A DNA stretch of 64,000 bases, taken from positions 124,001-188,000 of the forward strand of contig CAYLMK010000010.1 in NCBI GenBank assembly GCA_964384945.1, given 5' to 3'. Shown here one piece after another: positions 1 through 9,103 of the stretch. The position numbers were made by a program, and so were the translations under genes. Numbering within the stretch: the first letter of the stretch is position 1; each line of letters starts with the position of its first letter. This stretch comes from S015-6 sp964384945 (lineage in GTDB: Bacteria > Desulfobacterota > DSWW01). Below the pieces are notes generated by a model. That model was not told the DNA's origin. It did no database searches and saw nothing but the letters and a program-made list of their open reading frames with translations.

Positions 1-692
1 GCATGGGAGACCTCGGAGACCACGGCCTCGGCCTCGAACAGGGGGATCCATTCTTCCCCTCTTTTCAGAGAGACCGCCTTCCAGAAGCAGGGACTCTGCG
101 AATCATGGGCCACCGCGTAACTTGCAGCCGTGACGGTATCCCGGGAAGGGTCGTAGCCGACCTCGGGACGAAAGACTTCCGGCGGGCCTCGGACATCGCG
201 GCGGTCCAGGTAGACGCAACGCGCCTCCCCGGTTTCCGGGTTCTCGACACGGATCTCGACCCCGGATTTGGAAATGGGCGGCGAAGGCGCGAACCCGGTG
301 TGACCGCCCGGCCCGCTGCATTCGCCCCCGTCCCCGGCCAGGAAGACCATTTCGTCCTCCGGTCCGAGAGGCGCTTCGTCGGTGCCTGCCCGGGGCGGGC
401 CTGCTGCGTCCCCCACGACGTAGCGGCAGCCCTCCTCCGCGCCCGCTTCGGCACAGGTCCTTCTGTCGATCTGAAACGGCACCGGGCGGGCCTGTCCTGC
501 GTCGACGCGGTAGAGGGCGAGTGTGTTCACGGTGGTGCCCAGGAAGTTCTGCAAATAGCGACCCTCGACGAGGATCGGTTCAGCCGCGGGCCATGTGTCT
601 GCAGGGGCATTCGGATGTGCGACGAGGAGGAGGAAGGCCGCACCGGCTGAAGCCATGAGGCGCTTCCGCCCTTTTTCTCGCGTACGGGACAT
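1..692 (-). CDS. Secreted protein of unknown function, C-terminus cut by window edge
   Basis: Reading leftward from an ATG at 692, the frame stays open to the window edge (about 230 codons, no stop seen), so the C-terminus is missing. The N-terminus has a basic stretch followed by a hydrophobic segment (ASAGAAFLLLVA), which looks like a signal peptide. A second ATG at 656 would start directly at that segment. The mature part is rich in Gly, Pro, Glu and Cys (pairs around residues 80-90 and 125-130) and reads like an extracytoplasmic protein. I do not recognise a family. The start is only 6 bp after the stop of the upstream M16 peptidase gene, so the two are probably co-transcribed. The gene is supported by good codon structure; its function is unknown. 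Confidence 0.7.
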   Translation of the reverse strand, partial: MSRTREKGRKRLMASAGAAFLLLVAHPNAPADTWPAAEPILVEGRYLQNFLGTTVNTLALYRVDAGQARPVPFQIDRRTCAEAGAEEGCRYVVGDAAGPPRAGTDEAPLGPEDEMVFLAGDGGECSGPGGHTGFAPSPPISKSGVEIRVENPETGEARCVYLDRRDVRGPPEVFRPEVGYDPSRDTVTAASYAVAHDSQSPCFWKAVSLKRGEEWIPLFEAEAVVSEVSH

Positions 693-698
693 CGCTCG

Positions 699-3665
699 TC
701 ACAGGTCGGTGACCGACAGCGCGGGCTCCAGGATTTCGTTGGCGGTTGCGAGCCTCTCCCGGCTCGAAAGCACGCAGACCGGACCGGACACAAAGGCCGG
801 GGCCAGGATCTCTTGTGCCGTCCGGCGAATGTCCTCCGCGGAGAGGGAAAGGAGCCGTTCCCGGAATCGCCTGCGCAGTTCCGGCGTTTCGCCCCGGAGG
901 TGGCGGCTCAGGGCGAGGCTGACGGCCTGGCCCGGCCGGACCGGCTGATCCAGGGCCTTCAGGGATCCGATGATGGCCTGCTCCACGGCCGGCGGCGAGA
1001 GATCCATCTCTTCCTCGATGTGGCGGAAAACCCCCTGGAAGGCGTCCAGCGTCTCTTTCACGCAAGGATCCCGGTAGCTCGTGAAGGAGAAGACCCCGTT
1101 GGCGGAGTCATAGCCGGCGCGGACCCCGTAAGCGCCCCGCCTTACCCGCACCTCGTTCCAGAGATACCCGTAGCTCAGGTGCACCCCCAGGAGCAGCAGT
1201 GCCGGCGCGTCCGGATGGTTCATGGAGACGGCGGGGAGCGCCTTTGCGACAAAGGCGACGTCCGCGGGCGTCGCGATGCCTTCGCAGACCCTCAGGGAAG
1301 GGGTGAACGGCGCCCCGTCTTCCCGCGGGGCCTCGTCGCGCATCCCGCTGTAGAGCCGCTTCAGCCATTCGTCCAGGATGACCCGGTCGCGCGATTCGCC
1401 CACAAAGCTCACGGTCACCCGGCCGCGGCCCAGGAGAAACTCCCGCAGGCGGGAGAGCCTCTCCACGATCCCTTCCGGCCGCTTGTCCACTTCGGCCGCG
1501 AGGCGGTCGTACATGCGAACCTGGGTTATGCCGCCGAGCCTCTCGGCCAGGGCGCAGTTGCGGGTGAGGTGGCGTGCCGCGTACAGGGCGGCATACTGGT
1601 TTCCGCTCGGGATGACGCTGCTGTGCCAGTGGACCCTGCCCTGCAGCAGGACATCCTTCAGGCGATGGAGGTCGCTGAAATCGGCCAGCAGCAGCCGGTC
1701 GTAGAGCACGTCGAGCATCTCCGGCAGCCTTGTCGCCAAGGCCTTTGCCGTGACGGCCAGGAAGGGCTGCACGAAACGGCTGTCGTCCGCCCGTCCTCCC
1801 GCGGAAACGCCGGCGTCGATTCCGCCCGAGCAGGCCGCCTCGCGCTCGGCCATGACGGCATAGTCCTGGCCCGCGGCGCCCATGTTGGTCATCGCGTCGG
1901 CGAGCAGGGGCAGATAGTCGATCAGTTCCTCGTCAATGCCCCGCAGGTCGAAAGCGATCTTCAGGTAGTCGATGCCGTTGGCAAACAGGTCCGTGTGAAG
2001 GAAGGGCCTGCCGGCAAGCGTCTCGAGGACAGTGGGGAGTTCCATGGGCTCCCGCGATACGTCCGACACCGAGAGCCGAGGCAGGGTCGACAGGGCCTCC
2101 GGCGAGTTGGGGGCCGACTGCAGGGCGTCCAGCTCGGCGGCCTCCCGCGCGATCCGCTCCAACTCCTCCGGGCCGATCTTCTCCTTCCGCTCCTTCATCT
2201 TGCGGCGGAATGCGGCTTCCTTCTTTTCGTAGTATTCCGCGTCCGGCACGAAGGTGAAGACGGTGTAGTGGGGGTTCTCCACGATCATTTCGGAAAGGAG
2301 GCGCTCGAAAAACCGGGGCTCCTTCTCGTAGCGGCCGCGGAGCGCCGCGAGATGCTCGTTCAGCCGGAGGCCTTCGACCGGATCGGAGCCGTAGAGCCAG
2401 GTGCGGTAGACGCGATCCATGAGAAGCAGCGGGTGTCTGGGCCGGATCTCCCGGGAGGAGAACTCCAGGCGATGAAAGGCCGCCGCCACCTTGGCGGCTT
2501 CCAGTCCTTCCTTCGCGAGCCTGGAGCAGGTGCCCAGAACCAGCTCCGTGATCGCGGCCGTGTGCTCCGCCTGGGTGCCCTTGAGTCCGACGGTGAAGTA
2601 GGTGTCCCGCTGATGGCTCGTGTAGCCGGAGTCCGTCAGTTCCTCGCCGAGCCTGCTGTCGATGAGCGCCCTTCGGAGCGGGGAGGCCGCATTCCCGAGC
2701 AGGTAATCGCTCAGGAGGTGCATGGAGAGGGTGGTGACCGCATCGGTGACCTCGTTCGCCCGAAAGGTGAGGACCACCGCCGATTTCTGTGCGGCCTCCT
2801 GATTCGGCCCGACAGGGTAGGGCACCGTCTCGAAAACGGGCCGGGTCCAACGGGGCTGAAGGGCAATGGCGGTGTCGACCTGGAGCCGGTCGAAACCGCT
2901 CAGGTACCTTTCGTCGAGAAATGCGAGGTGCTTTTCGGTCGGGATGTTGCCGTAAAGAAAGATCAGGCTGTTGGACGGGTGGTAGTAGGTCCTGTAGAAA
3001 CGGGCGAACTGCTCGTAGGTGAGGTCGGGGATGGACTCGGGGTCCCCGCCGGACTCGAGCCCGTAAGCATTGTCCGGGAAAATCCCCCTTCCCGCCTTTC
3101 GCTCGATGATCCCGTCGAGGTCGGAGAAGGCCCCCTTCATCTCGTTGTAGACGATGCCCTTGACCGTCAGCGGGCTCTCCGGATTGCCGGGCTCGAAGAA
3201 GTCCAGATGGTGCCCCTCCTGCTTGAAGTGTTTCTCCGTGATCAGCGGGTGGAAGACGGCGTCGCAGTAGACGTCGGCGATGTTGAAGAAGTCCTTTTCG
3301 TTCATGCTGGCGCACGGGTAGACGGTCTTGTCCGGATAGGTCATGGCGTTCAGAAACGTGGCCACGCTCCTCTTGAGCAGCTCGACGAAGGGGTCCTTTA
3401 CAGGGTACTTTTTCGAGCCGCACAGCACGGTGTGTTCCAGGATGTGCGGCAGGCCCGTGCTGTCCGGAGGAGGGGTTCGGAAGGCGATGGCGAAAAGGTT
3501 CTCCGGGTCCTCGTTGTGGAGGTGCAGGAGGCTCGCCCCGCTCTTCTCATGGAGCAGGAGGCAGGCCGAGGCGCGCAAATCCGGCAGGGGCGTCACGCTG
3601 CAGACGAGGAACCCGGCCCGTCTTTCTCCCGGGTGCAGACCGGGGGTGGGTATCGAGGGAGACAT
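699..3665 (-). CDS. M16C family zinc metallopeptidase (presequence-protease/insulinase-like)
   Basis: This 988-residue protein has the length and order of the M16C (PreP-like) peptidases, in which two tandem M16 halves form a closed chamber that degrades peptides. The inverted zinc motif HxxEH is visible as HILEH at residues 74-78. The downstream glutamate region (YNEMKGAFSD) that supplies the third ligand is also present. The C-terminal half carries the second, inactive M16-like repeat. No signal peptide is evident, so a cytoplasmic peptide-clearing role is likely. The ATG at 3665 is preceded by AAAGGAG at good spacing. It lies just downstream of the diguanylate cyclase gene (12 bp gap) and upstream of the secreted protein. 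The family call is secure; the natural substrates cannot be read from sequence. Confidence 0.93.
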   Translation of the reverse strand: MSPSIPTPGLHPGERRAGFLVCSVTPLPDLRASACLLLHEKSGASLLHLHNEDPENLFAIAFRTPPPDSTGLPHILEHTVLCGSKKYPVKDPFVELLKRSVATFLNAMTYPDKTVYPCASMNEKDFFNIADVYCDAVFHPLITEKHFKQEGHHLDFFEPGNPESPLTVKGIVYNEMKGAFSDLDGIIERKAGRGIFPDNAYGLESGGDPESIPDLTYEQFARFYRTYYHPSNSLIFLYGNIPTEKHLAFLDERYLSGFDRLQVDTAIALQPRWTRPVFETVPYPVGPNQEAAQKSAVVLTFRANEVTDAVTTLSMHLLSDYLLGNAASPLRRALIDSRLGEELTDSGYTSHQRDTYFTVGLKGTQAEHTAAITELVLGTCSRLAKEGLEAAKVAAAFHRLEFSSREIRPRHPLLLMDRVYRTWLYGSDPVEGLRLNEHLAALRGRYEKEPRFFERLLSEMIVENPHYTVFTFVPDAEYYEKKEAAFRRKMKERKEKIGPEELERIAREAAELDALQSAPNSPEALSTLPRLSVSDVSREPMELPTVLETLAGRPFLHTDLFANGIDYLKIAFDLRGIDEELIDYLPLLADAMTNMGAAGQDYAVMAEREAACSGGIDAGVSAGGRADDSRFVQPFLAVTAKALATRLPEMLDVLYDRLLLADFSDLHRLKDVLLQGRVHWHSSVIPSGNQYAALYAARHLTRNCALAERLGGITQVRMYDRLAAEVDKRPEGIVERLSRLREFLLGRGRVTVSFVGESRDRVILDEWLKRLYSGMRDEAPREDGAPFTPSLRVCEGIATPADVAFVAKALPAVSMNHPDAPALLLLGVHLSYGYLWNEVRVRRGAYGVRAGYDSANGVFSFTSYRDPCVKETLDAFQGVFRHIEEEMDLSPPAVEQAIIGSLKALDQPVRPGQAVSLALSRHLRGETPELRRRFRERLLSLSAEDIRRTAQEILAPAFVSGPVCVLSSRERLATANEILEPALSVTDL

Positions 3666-3677
3666 CCGAGCTCCTTT

Positions 3678-4694
3678 CTACAGCTCCGCGGTCTTTCCCT
3701 TGCGGCCGGGCGGCCTGCGGGCAGGCTTTCCGCCGGAATCCATGCCTCCCCGGGCCCGCGGCTCCGGGAGAAGCCCGTTGCCTTTTCCGTTGGCGTCCGT
3801 GGTCAGCCGGTTCTTCCCCGTCCGCTTGCTCTGATACATGAGCCTGTCGGCCCTCCGGACGACCGTATCGACCGTATCCTCCCGGCGCGCCACGGTGGCG
3901 CCGACCGATACGCTCACCCGGATCTTCTCGTCTGCCAAGGACAGATAGGAGTTGTCGACCAGGAGCCGAAACCGGTTTGCGATCACGGGCAGATCCTTGA
4001 ACGACACGTTTTCGATCACGGCCACAAACTCCTCGCCGCCCCACCGGCCGAAGATGTCGAAGGGCCGGGCATTGCCTGCCAGGGTGCGCGCCACCATCTT
4101 GAGCACCTTGTCGCCCGCGTCGTGTCCGTACGTGTCGTTGATCCGCTTGAAATCGTCGATGTCGGCAAACAGAACGCCGAAGCCCCAGCCGTACCGGTGC
4201 ATCTCCTCCAGCCGGTTGCTCAGATGCATCTCGATGTAGCGCCGGTTCGCCATGCGGGTCAGGGGGTCGATAAGGGCCATGGTCTCGAGTTCTTCGATTC
4301 GCTGGAGCATGTGGGCCTTTGCCGAGTTGTCGCTGAAGAGCTCGGCGGCTCCGATCACCTCCCCGCTCTCGTTCAGGATGGGGGTGACGCGAATGGAGAC
4401 CGGGAGCCTGTACCCCTCCCGGTGATGGAGATACGCCTCGGACTTTGTGGGCCGGCCGGTCTCGATGCAGCTGGCGAGCGGGCACTGAGAGCCGCAAAGG
4501 CGCTCCCCCTCGTCGTTGATGTGGCTGAGCAGGTGATCGTGGCAGAATGCGCCCAGGACCTCCGACCGCCGGAATCCGGTAATCCTCTCGGCGGCCTTGT
4601 TCCAGTATGTGATCCTGCGGTCCCGGTCCACGAAGTAGATCCCGTCGTAGAGATTCTCGAGAATGCCTTCGTAGAACGACTCGGTCTTCTTCAT
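3678..4694 (-). CDS. PAS-GGDEF diguanylate cyclase
   Basis: The protein makes cyclic di-GMP from two GTP. Counting from the ATG at 4694 (338 residues), a PAS sensor covers roughly residues 5-118 and a GGDEF domain roughly 140-300. The active-site loop reads GGEEF at 219-223. An RxxD inhibitory site (RPFD, 210-213) lies exactly five residues before it, so product feedback inhibition is expected. The PAS domain has an unusual Cys/His cluster (C51, H54, H58, C67, C71, C76). The frame stays open up to 4781, but 4694 is chosen because GAGGAG precedes it and a promoter-like -10 element lies at 4764-4769. The C-terminal tail is basic and low-complexity. The enzymatic call is strong; the PAS ligand is unknown. 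Confidence 0.93.
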   Translation of the reverse strand: MKKTESFYEGILENLYDGIYFVDRDRRITYWNKAAERITGFRRSEVLGAFCHDHLLSHINDEGERLCGSQCPLASCIETGRPTKSEAYLHHREGYRLPVSIRVTPILNESGEVIGAAELFSDNSAKAHMLQRIEELETMALIDPLTRMANRRYIEMHLSNRLEEMHRYGWGFGVLFADIDDFKRINDTYGHDAGDKVLKMVARTLAGNARPFDIFGRWGGEEFVAVIENVSFKDLPVIANRFRLLVDNSYLSLADEKIRVSVSVGATVARREDTVDTVVRRADRLMYQSKRTGKNRLTTDANGKGNGLLPEPRARGGMDSGGKPARRPPGRKGKTAEL

Positions 4695-4763
4695 GAGATG
4701 CGGCTCCTCGCTGATTTGAGGTCCGGCAAGCCTGGCAGAGTGCCCCTCGGTAAGATCTCTTAT

Positions 4764-4792
4764 CCTATAACGCACTTTCACGCATGCTACAA
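4764..4792 (-). promoter_or_regulatory. Candidate sigma-70 promoter for the diguanylate cyclase gene
   Basis: On the minus strand, TTGTAG (4792-4787) and TATAGG (4769-4764) are separated by 17 bp. The site lies about 70 bp upstream of the preferred ATG at 4694, and would lie inside the coding region if the upstream start at 4781 were used. The match is moderate. Confidence 0.4.
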
Positions 4793-4874
4793 GAGCATAA
4801 CCGGTTTTCCTGGTCCTGCAAAGGGCCCCCGCTTACGGGGCGGCGTTGAGGTTTTCTGTTGCTCGGACTCATTC

Positions 4875-4903
4875 TTGACACATGGGTATTCTCTTTGTAT
4901 ACA
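4875..4903 (+). promoter_or_regulatory. Strong sigma-70 promoter for the TIGR02147-lipoprotein operon
   Basis: TTGACA at 4875-4880 and TATACA at 4898-4903 are separated by exactly 17 bp in an AT-rich stretch that stands out from the GC-rich surroundings. A weaker second pair (TTGACC 4921, GATAAT 4946, 19 bp spacer) follows. The 4695-5018 gap between divergent genes holds these elements and the minus-strand promoter, and I see no gene in it. Confidence 0.7.
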
Positions 4904-5018
4904 CAAATTTTGATCTTCTCTTGACCAAAACCATCCCTTTTCTGAGATAATTACTTGAAAAAGATGGAAGAAGCTGTTCACATTTCTGCCTGTAACATTG
5001 CCGGACCTTTCTGGTGAG

Positions 5019-5864
5019 ATGAAGCAAGTCAACATATTCGAATACGACAACTACCGGGCCTATCTCAAGGACCTCTACACCTTTTGCAAGGAAACCAAGC
5101 CCCACTTCTCCTATCGATACTTTTCCCAAAAGGCGGGGTTCCGCTCCCCGAATTTCCTCAAGCTCGTGATCGAAGGGAAACGGAACCTCTCTCCCGAAAG
5201 CATCGAGAAATTCACCGGCGCTCTGAAGCTAGCCAGGAAGGAGGCCGAGTTCTTCCGGGTCCTGGTCCACCTGAACCAGGCACGCACCGTGGGAGAGAAG
5301 AAGATCTATGCCGAGCAGCTCATGCAGTTCCGGCCTTTCCGCTATATCCATCCCCTCAGGCAGGATCAGTATCGGTATTACGCAGAATGGCAGAACATTG
5401 CGATCCGGGAGTTGACCGTCCTGGCCGGCTTCTCGGAGGATCCCGCATGGATCGCAAAGAGCCTCCTGCCTCCCATCTCGCCCCAGCAGGCGCAAAAAGC
5501 GCTCGATCTGCTCCTGCAGCTGGGGCTTCTCAAGAGGGATGAATCCGGCCGTCTGATCCAGGCAGACGCCTTCATCTCCACCGGAGACGAGGTCACGTCC
5601 ACCTCGGTCGCCAACTATCACCGCACCATGATCCGGATGGGGGCCGAGGCCCTGGACCGGTTTCCGGCGCAAGCCCGGGACATCTCCTCGGTCACGATGG
5701 CACTGTCGGAAAGAGGTTTCCAGGAGATCAAGGCATTGATCCAGCGATTTCGGAAGGAGTTGCTGGCCATCGCGAACCAGGATCAGGGCCCGGAAGGTGT
5801 CTTTCAGGTCAACTTCCAACTCTTTCCGCTCGCAAAGGGCGCCAAGAAGGAGCCGGGCCCATGA
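5019..5864 (+). CDS. TIGR02147 family protein (putative HTH-type regulator)
   Basis: The opening (NIFEYDNYRAYLKD followed by FSYRYFSQKAGF) and the 280-residue length match the TIGR02147 family. These proteins are often multi-copy in Fibrobacter, Myxococcota and Bdellovibrionota and are thought to be regulators with an N-terminal helix-turn-helix. The segment around residues 30-65 (FSQKAGFRSPNFLKLVIEGKRNLS) fits an HTH. The rest is helical with a predicted winged part near 160-190. ATG 5019 is preferred because the family begins close to the IFEY motif; an in-frame TTG at 4998 would add seven residues. It is translationally coupled (ATGA overlap) to a small lipoprotein gene. The molecular function of the family is not established. 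Confidence 0.82.
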   Translation: MKQVNIFEYDNYRAYLKDLYTFCKETKPHFSYRYFSQKAGFRSPNFLKLVIEGKRNLSPESIEKFTGALKLARKEAEFFRVLVHLNQARTVGEKKIYAEQLMQFRPFRYIHPLRQDQYRYYAEWQNIAIRELTVLAGFSEDPAWIAKSLLPPISPQQAQKALDLLLQLGLLKRDESGRLIQADAFISTGDEVTSTSVANYHRTMIRMGAEALDRFPAQARDISSVTMALSERGFQEIKALIQRFRKELLAIANQDQGPEGVFQVNFQLFPLAKGAKKEPGP

Positions 5865-6328
5865 AAAGGTCACCCCTTGGCTTCTTGCTTTGCCTTCTCG
5901 GGTTGCTGGTTACGATCGGGACCGCCGGATGCGGCGGAACCGAGACCGGCAACCCCGGGGGTGGCGCCGGAAGAACGGACGACAACCCTGCCGTCGAGCT
6001 GGGCCGGGCGATCTGCGACAAACTCTTCTTCTGCTTTGGACCGGGGGCAAGCTTCACCAGGAAGGAGTGCGAGGAGTCGCTGGAGGCCAGCCGGACCCTG
6101 GCTCCCGCCTTCGGCGTCGACGATCAACCTCCTCCGGAGTATGCACAGGTGATCGATGAGGTGGAGCAGAGCGAGCTCACGGCCGACGAGCAGGCCCTGG
6201 AGGGGTGCCTGGCCGCCATCGGATTCCTGGAGTGTGAAGATTCGGCGGTTCAGGCGGTTGACCCGGAGGCGGGCTTCGCGGACGTGGAGGGAATGATTCC
6301 GGAGGAATTCTGCTCCGAGGTTTTCTAA
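5861..6328 (+). CDS. Small Cys-rich lipoprotein with CGGTETGNP motif
   Basis: This 155-residue protein has a classical lipoprotein signal peptide (KRS then a Leu-rich core) ending in TAGC with the lipidated Cys at residue 24. The mature protein begins CGGTETGNP, followed by a Gly linker and an acidic domain with several further cysteines (ICDK, FCFG, KEC, GCLA, ECED, EFCSE) that could form disulfides. The start overlaps the stop of the TIGR02147 gene by 4 bp, so the two are translationally coupled. Export to the periplasm or outer membrane is likely. I recognise the TETGN opening from lipoproteins of Myxococcota-like bacteria, but no function is known. Confidence 0.85.
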   Translation: MKRSPLGFLLCLLGLLVTIGTAGCGGTETGNPGGGAGRTDDNPAVELGRAICDKLFFCFGPGASFTRKECEESLEASRTLAPAFGVDDQPPPEYAQVIDEVEQSELTADEQALEGCLAAIGFLECEDSAVQAVDPEAGFADVEGMIPEEFCSEVF

Positions 6329-6336
6329 GGTCCGGC

Positions 6337-7839
6337 TCAGCGAAGGCACCATGCCTTCGGGAAAAGGCTCCTGGCCCGTTCCCCCTTGCCCCGGTCGTCC
6401 GGGAGATAGAGCGCCATGCCGATGGCGATTCCCTGGTGCCGGACGAAAACATAACCGATGCCCGTGCAGGAACGCGCCTGATCCGGGTGCAGCGGGATGT
6501 CCTGGCGCCGAAGGTAGGCTCGAACCTGCCCGGCGTCGAGTTCGATCGCGTTGCGCGCGGCCATTGCCCCGAAGACCCGGGCCGCCGCAGTGGTAAGCTT
6601 GGGGAACCGCGTCTGTTTCCGCATGAACACGAGGCCCGTCGATTCCGGCTCCGGCCGGGAAGGCGGCTCGTGATCCCGGCTGACCACCCGCAGGTCCCGG
6701 GCGGTTTTCTGAAAGAAGCGAAAGGGAGAGAGGTCGTCCCGGGACATGCCGAACCTTTCCTCCAGAAGATCGAGCCAAGGGCCTGAGACCGGCCCTGTCG
6801 CCGGGCTGCATTTCTGCGGTCCGTCCGGAGGCTTCCGGCCTTCCCCCGTACCCGGGGATTCCGGCTCATCCCCACTGCATTGCGGATCGTCCCCTTCCTT
6901 CTTCTCGATCACCGTTACGAAGAAGCCCCCGGTGTCGTTCTGGTGGGGCCAGATCCGCATGGCAAACCGGAGGGATTCGTCGAAGCATTTCCCCTCCCAT
7001 TCCTTCAGCCCCGCGGAGGCCTGTATCCCGTCCACCCCGGCGGGCACGAGGCGGACCCTGCCCGGACCCGTTTCACGCAGCAAGGCGTCCACCACGGCCT
7101 CGTTTTCCTCGGGTGCGTGCGTGCAAGTGGAATAGACAATCCGGCCTCCCGGTCTGCAGAGCTGGATTGCCTTCCGCAGCAGGGCCTTCTGTCCGCCGGA
7201 CATCTTCCGGGACAGGCCGCCGGTCGGATCGAGGGCGAGTTCCGGGTTCTTGCGGACCGTGCCCTCGCAGGTGCAGGGGGCGTCCACGAGGATCCTGTCG
7301 AACAGGCCGGCTGCCTTCGGGTAATTGGCCCCGTCGTGAAGGGTCGTGCTCACGTTGACGATCCCCAGGCGGGTCGCCATGTGATGGATCGCGCGGATCC
7401 GGTGGTAGTCCCTGTCGTTCGCAATCACCGTGCCGCGGTTGCCCATGGCCACCGCAGCCTGGGCGGTCTTGTTTCCGGGCGCGGCACAGAGATCGAGCAC
7501 CCTGTCGCCGCCCCGGGGGTCGAGAAGGAGGACCGGAAGCAGAGAGATTTCCTCCTGCACGTGGTAGAGTCCGGCCAGAAACCCCCAATGGTTGCCGGGC
7601 TTTTCTTCCTCGGCCCTCATCCGGAACCCGCCCGGGCGCCAGCCGAGGGGCTCGATCTGCAGCCCGTCCTCGGCGAGCAGGCGGGCAAGCCGGTCCGGGC
7701 AGACCCTCAGCGTGTTCGTCCAGATCGCGGCGGGCAGGGGTCTTTCCAGGGCCTGCCGGAAGGCATCCCAATCGTCGATGATGGGCCGGTATCTCAGAAA
7801 GGGCGTGATATCGATCGAATGGGCAGGCCGGTCTGCCAT
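6337..7839 (-). CDS. RsmF/RsmB-family rRNA cytosine-C5 methyltransferase
   Basis: The protein transfers a methyl group from SAM to a cytosine C5 in RNA. From ATG 7839 (500 residues) the SAM motif reads VLDLCAAPGNKT near residues 114-125. The two catalytic cysteines sit in VDAPCTCEG (C189) and YSTCTHAPEENE (C239), and the NPE that follows motif IV is present. After residue 330 there is a low-complexity linker. A C-terminal domain of about 140 residues then resembles the PUA-like tail of RsmF (YebU). Open reading continues upstream to 8280, but that extension has no family similarity and different codon use, so I reject it. The 16S rRNA target is inferred from the family; the exact nucleotide is not determined. 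Confidence 0.9.
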   Translation of the reverse strand: MADRPAHSIDITPFLRYRPIIDDWDAFRQALERPLPAAIWTNTLRVCPDRLARLLAEDGLQIEPLGWRPGGFRMRAEEEKPGNHWGFLAGLYHVQEEISLLPVLLLDPRGGDRVLDLCAAPGNKTAQAAVAMGNRGTVIANDRDYHRIRAIHHMATRLGIVNVSTTLHDGANYPKAAGLFDRILVDAPCTCEGTVRKNPELALDPTGGLSRKMSGGQKALLRKAIQLCRPGGRIVYSTCTHAPEENEAVVDALLRETGPGRVRLVPAGVDGIQASAGLKEWEGKCFDESLRFAMRIWPHQNDTGGFFVTVIEKKEGDDPQCSGDEPESPGTGEGRKPPDGPQKCSPATGPVSGPWLDLLEERFGMSRDDLSPFRFFQKTARDLRVVSRDHEPPSRPEPESTGLVFMRKQTRFPKLTTAAARVFGAMAARNAIELDAGQVRAYLRRQDIPLHPDQARSCTGIGYVFVRHQGIAIGMALYLPDDRGKGERARSLFPKAWCLR

Positions 7840-8296
7840 GATTCCCCGAATCCTTCTTTCTTTGGAACACGGTACCAGGAGGGAATTCTTTCTGTCCACT
7901 GCAGGCAGGCCCCTTTCGCCGGGTCCGCTGCAGCCTCCCGGAGGGGTTGACGCGGGTGAATCGGTGCTTTCCGAAAGGTATTGTGTTATCTTCGTCGCGC
8001 AGGGAACATGCCTTGACCCGTATGGTTTTCGGGTCCACGGTGTCGACGGGCGTGGTGAGCGCCTTGACGCAGGCTCACGCCCATCATGAGATGAGCGCCG
8101 ACCAATAGGGCCTGGACCTTCCAGCAGACGAGCGACGACCGGCCGTGATTGGCATTCGCCTGGTTGCTCTTGACCCACGGACCTATGCTGCTTCTGGACA
8201 AGGCGATGGACCCACTGAGCAGAGAGAGCATCCCCTGTTCGTGTGGTCGACCGTGGCCTTGCGCTTAGCCTGGGGGGCAACCGTTAGGAGTTCGCA
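7840..8296. other. 457-bp gene-poor stretch, lower GC, unrecognised
   Basis: No convincing gene is visible between the methyltransferase and the glycosyltransferase. A minus-strand frame of 81 codons (8231-7986) is open but matches nothing I know. Base composition falls compared with the flanks. It may be a decayed gene or the edge of an acquired segment. Confidence 0.4.
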
Positions 8297-9103
8297 ATGG
8301 ATCTTGCCTATCTGGTGGCTTTCGGAAAGCGTCGCTTCCGGTGGGCCGTATCGATCGCAGCCCGGTCGTTGATCGAATGCGGAGGTTTTCGGGGCGAGGT
8401 TGTCATTCTGAGCGATCGGCAGGGAAGAGGCATCCGGGGTGTCAGTTGGAAAGTTGTAAAGGACCCGCGAGCGAGATTCCAGGCCAAGTGGATGAAACAT
8501 GGGGTGCGGGAGATCATGGACTTACCTGGCTTCGATCGGGTACTGATGCTGGACTCGGATATCTTGGTGCGCCACCGCATCGACGGTCTGCTGGAACGCT
8601 GCGACGATAGAAGTGTTGTATGCACCAACGACATGGGGAACATGGTCGGTCAAGGAAGCTGCGGCCGGTGTCTGACCCCTGAGGAATTGACCAAATATGG
8701 CGCCACCATGCGGGGCGTGAACAGCGGTTTTCTCTTGGGCAAGGGTCGCGTGATGGACCGGGCTTTGCGGGTATGGCGAAATGTCCAAGAAGAATCGGAG
8801 GGGATCCCCGGAGAAGGCTTCGACCAGCCCGCACTGAACGCGGCCATAGTGCGCGGCTTGATACATGCCGATATGGTGCCCGGCCTGATGCTCTTCCCCC
8901 GCCGTGATCCGGACTCTCAGTGGGCGAGGCCGGATGCTCCCTTTGTTCATTTTCACGGTATCGATCGACATCTGAACCGATATCTGCGTATGAGAAAGAT
9001 GTGGAAAGAGGTCCGCTTGAAGACGGAAGGATCGGCGATGACGACGGGTCGCATCGACCACGGCCATGGAACCTCCGTGCGGAAATCATATTTTGATCTT
9101 TGA
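8297..9103 (+). CDS. GT8-like glycosyltransferase (nucleotide-diphospho-sugar transferase fold)
   Basis: This 268-residue cytosolic protein has the organisation of family-8-like glycosyltransferases. It has an N-terminal Rossmann-like segment, a DxD metal/nucleotide motif in LMLDSDILV (about residues 83-91), a conserved GVNSGFLLG element near 136-145, and a late aspartate in GFDQPALNAAI. The last part has HFHG, the kind of histidine that often binds the donor diphosphate. AGGAG lies 7 bp before the ATG. GC content is visibly lower than in the neighbouring genes and no sugar-pathway genes are nearby, so horizontal acquisition is plausible. Donor and acceptor are unknown. Confidence 0.78.
   Translation: MDLAYLVAFGKRRFRWAVSIAARSLIECGGFRGEVVILSDRQGRGIRGVSWKVVKDPRARFQAKWMKHGVREIMDLPGFDRVLMLDSDILVRHRIDGLLERCDDRSVVCTNDMGNMVGQGSCGRCLTPEELTKYGATMRGVNSGFLLGKGRVMDRALRVWRNVQEESEGIPGEGFDQPALNAAIVRGLIHADMVPGLMLFPRRDPDSQWARPDAPFVHFHGIDRHLNRYLRMRKMWKEVRLKTEGSAMTTGRIDHGHGTSVRKSYFDL

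Noticed and set aside
813..4913. Very long plus-strand open frame antisense to the M16 peptidase and the diguanylate cyclase genes
   Set aside because: It has no family similarity, lies fully antisense to two clear genes and is explained by high GC codon bias.
7840..8280. N-terminal extension of the RsmF-like methyltransferase
   Set aside because: No family similarity upstream of 7839 and the ATG at 7839 fits the family N-terminus.
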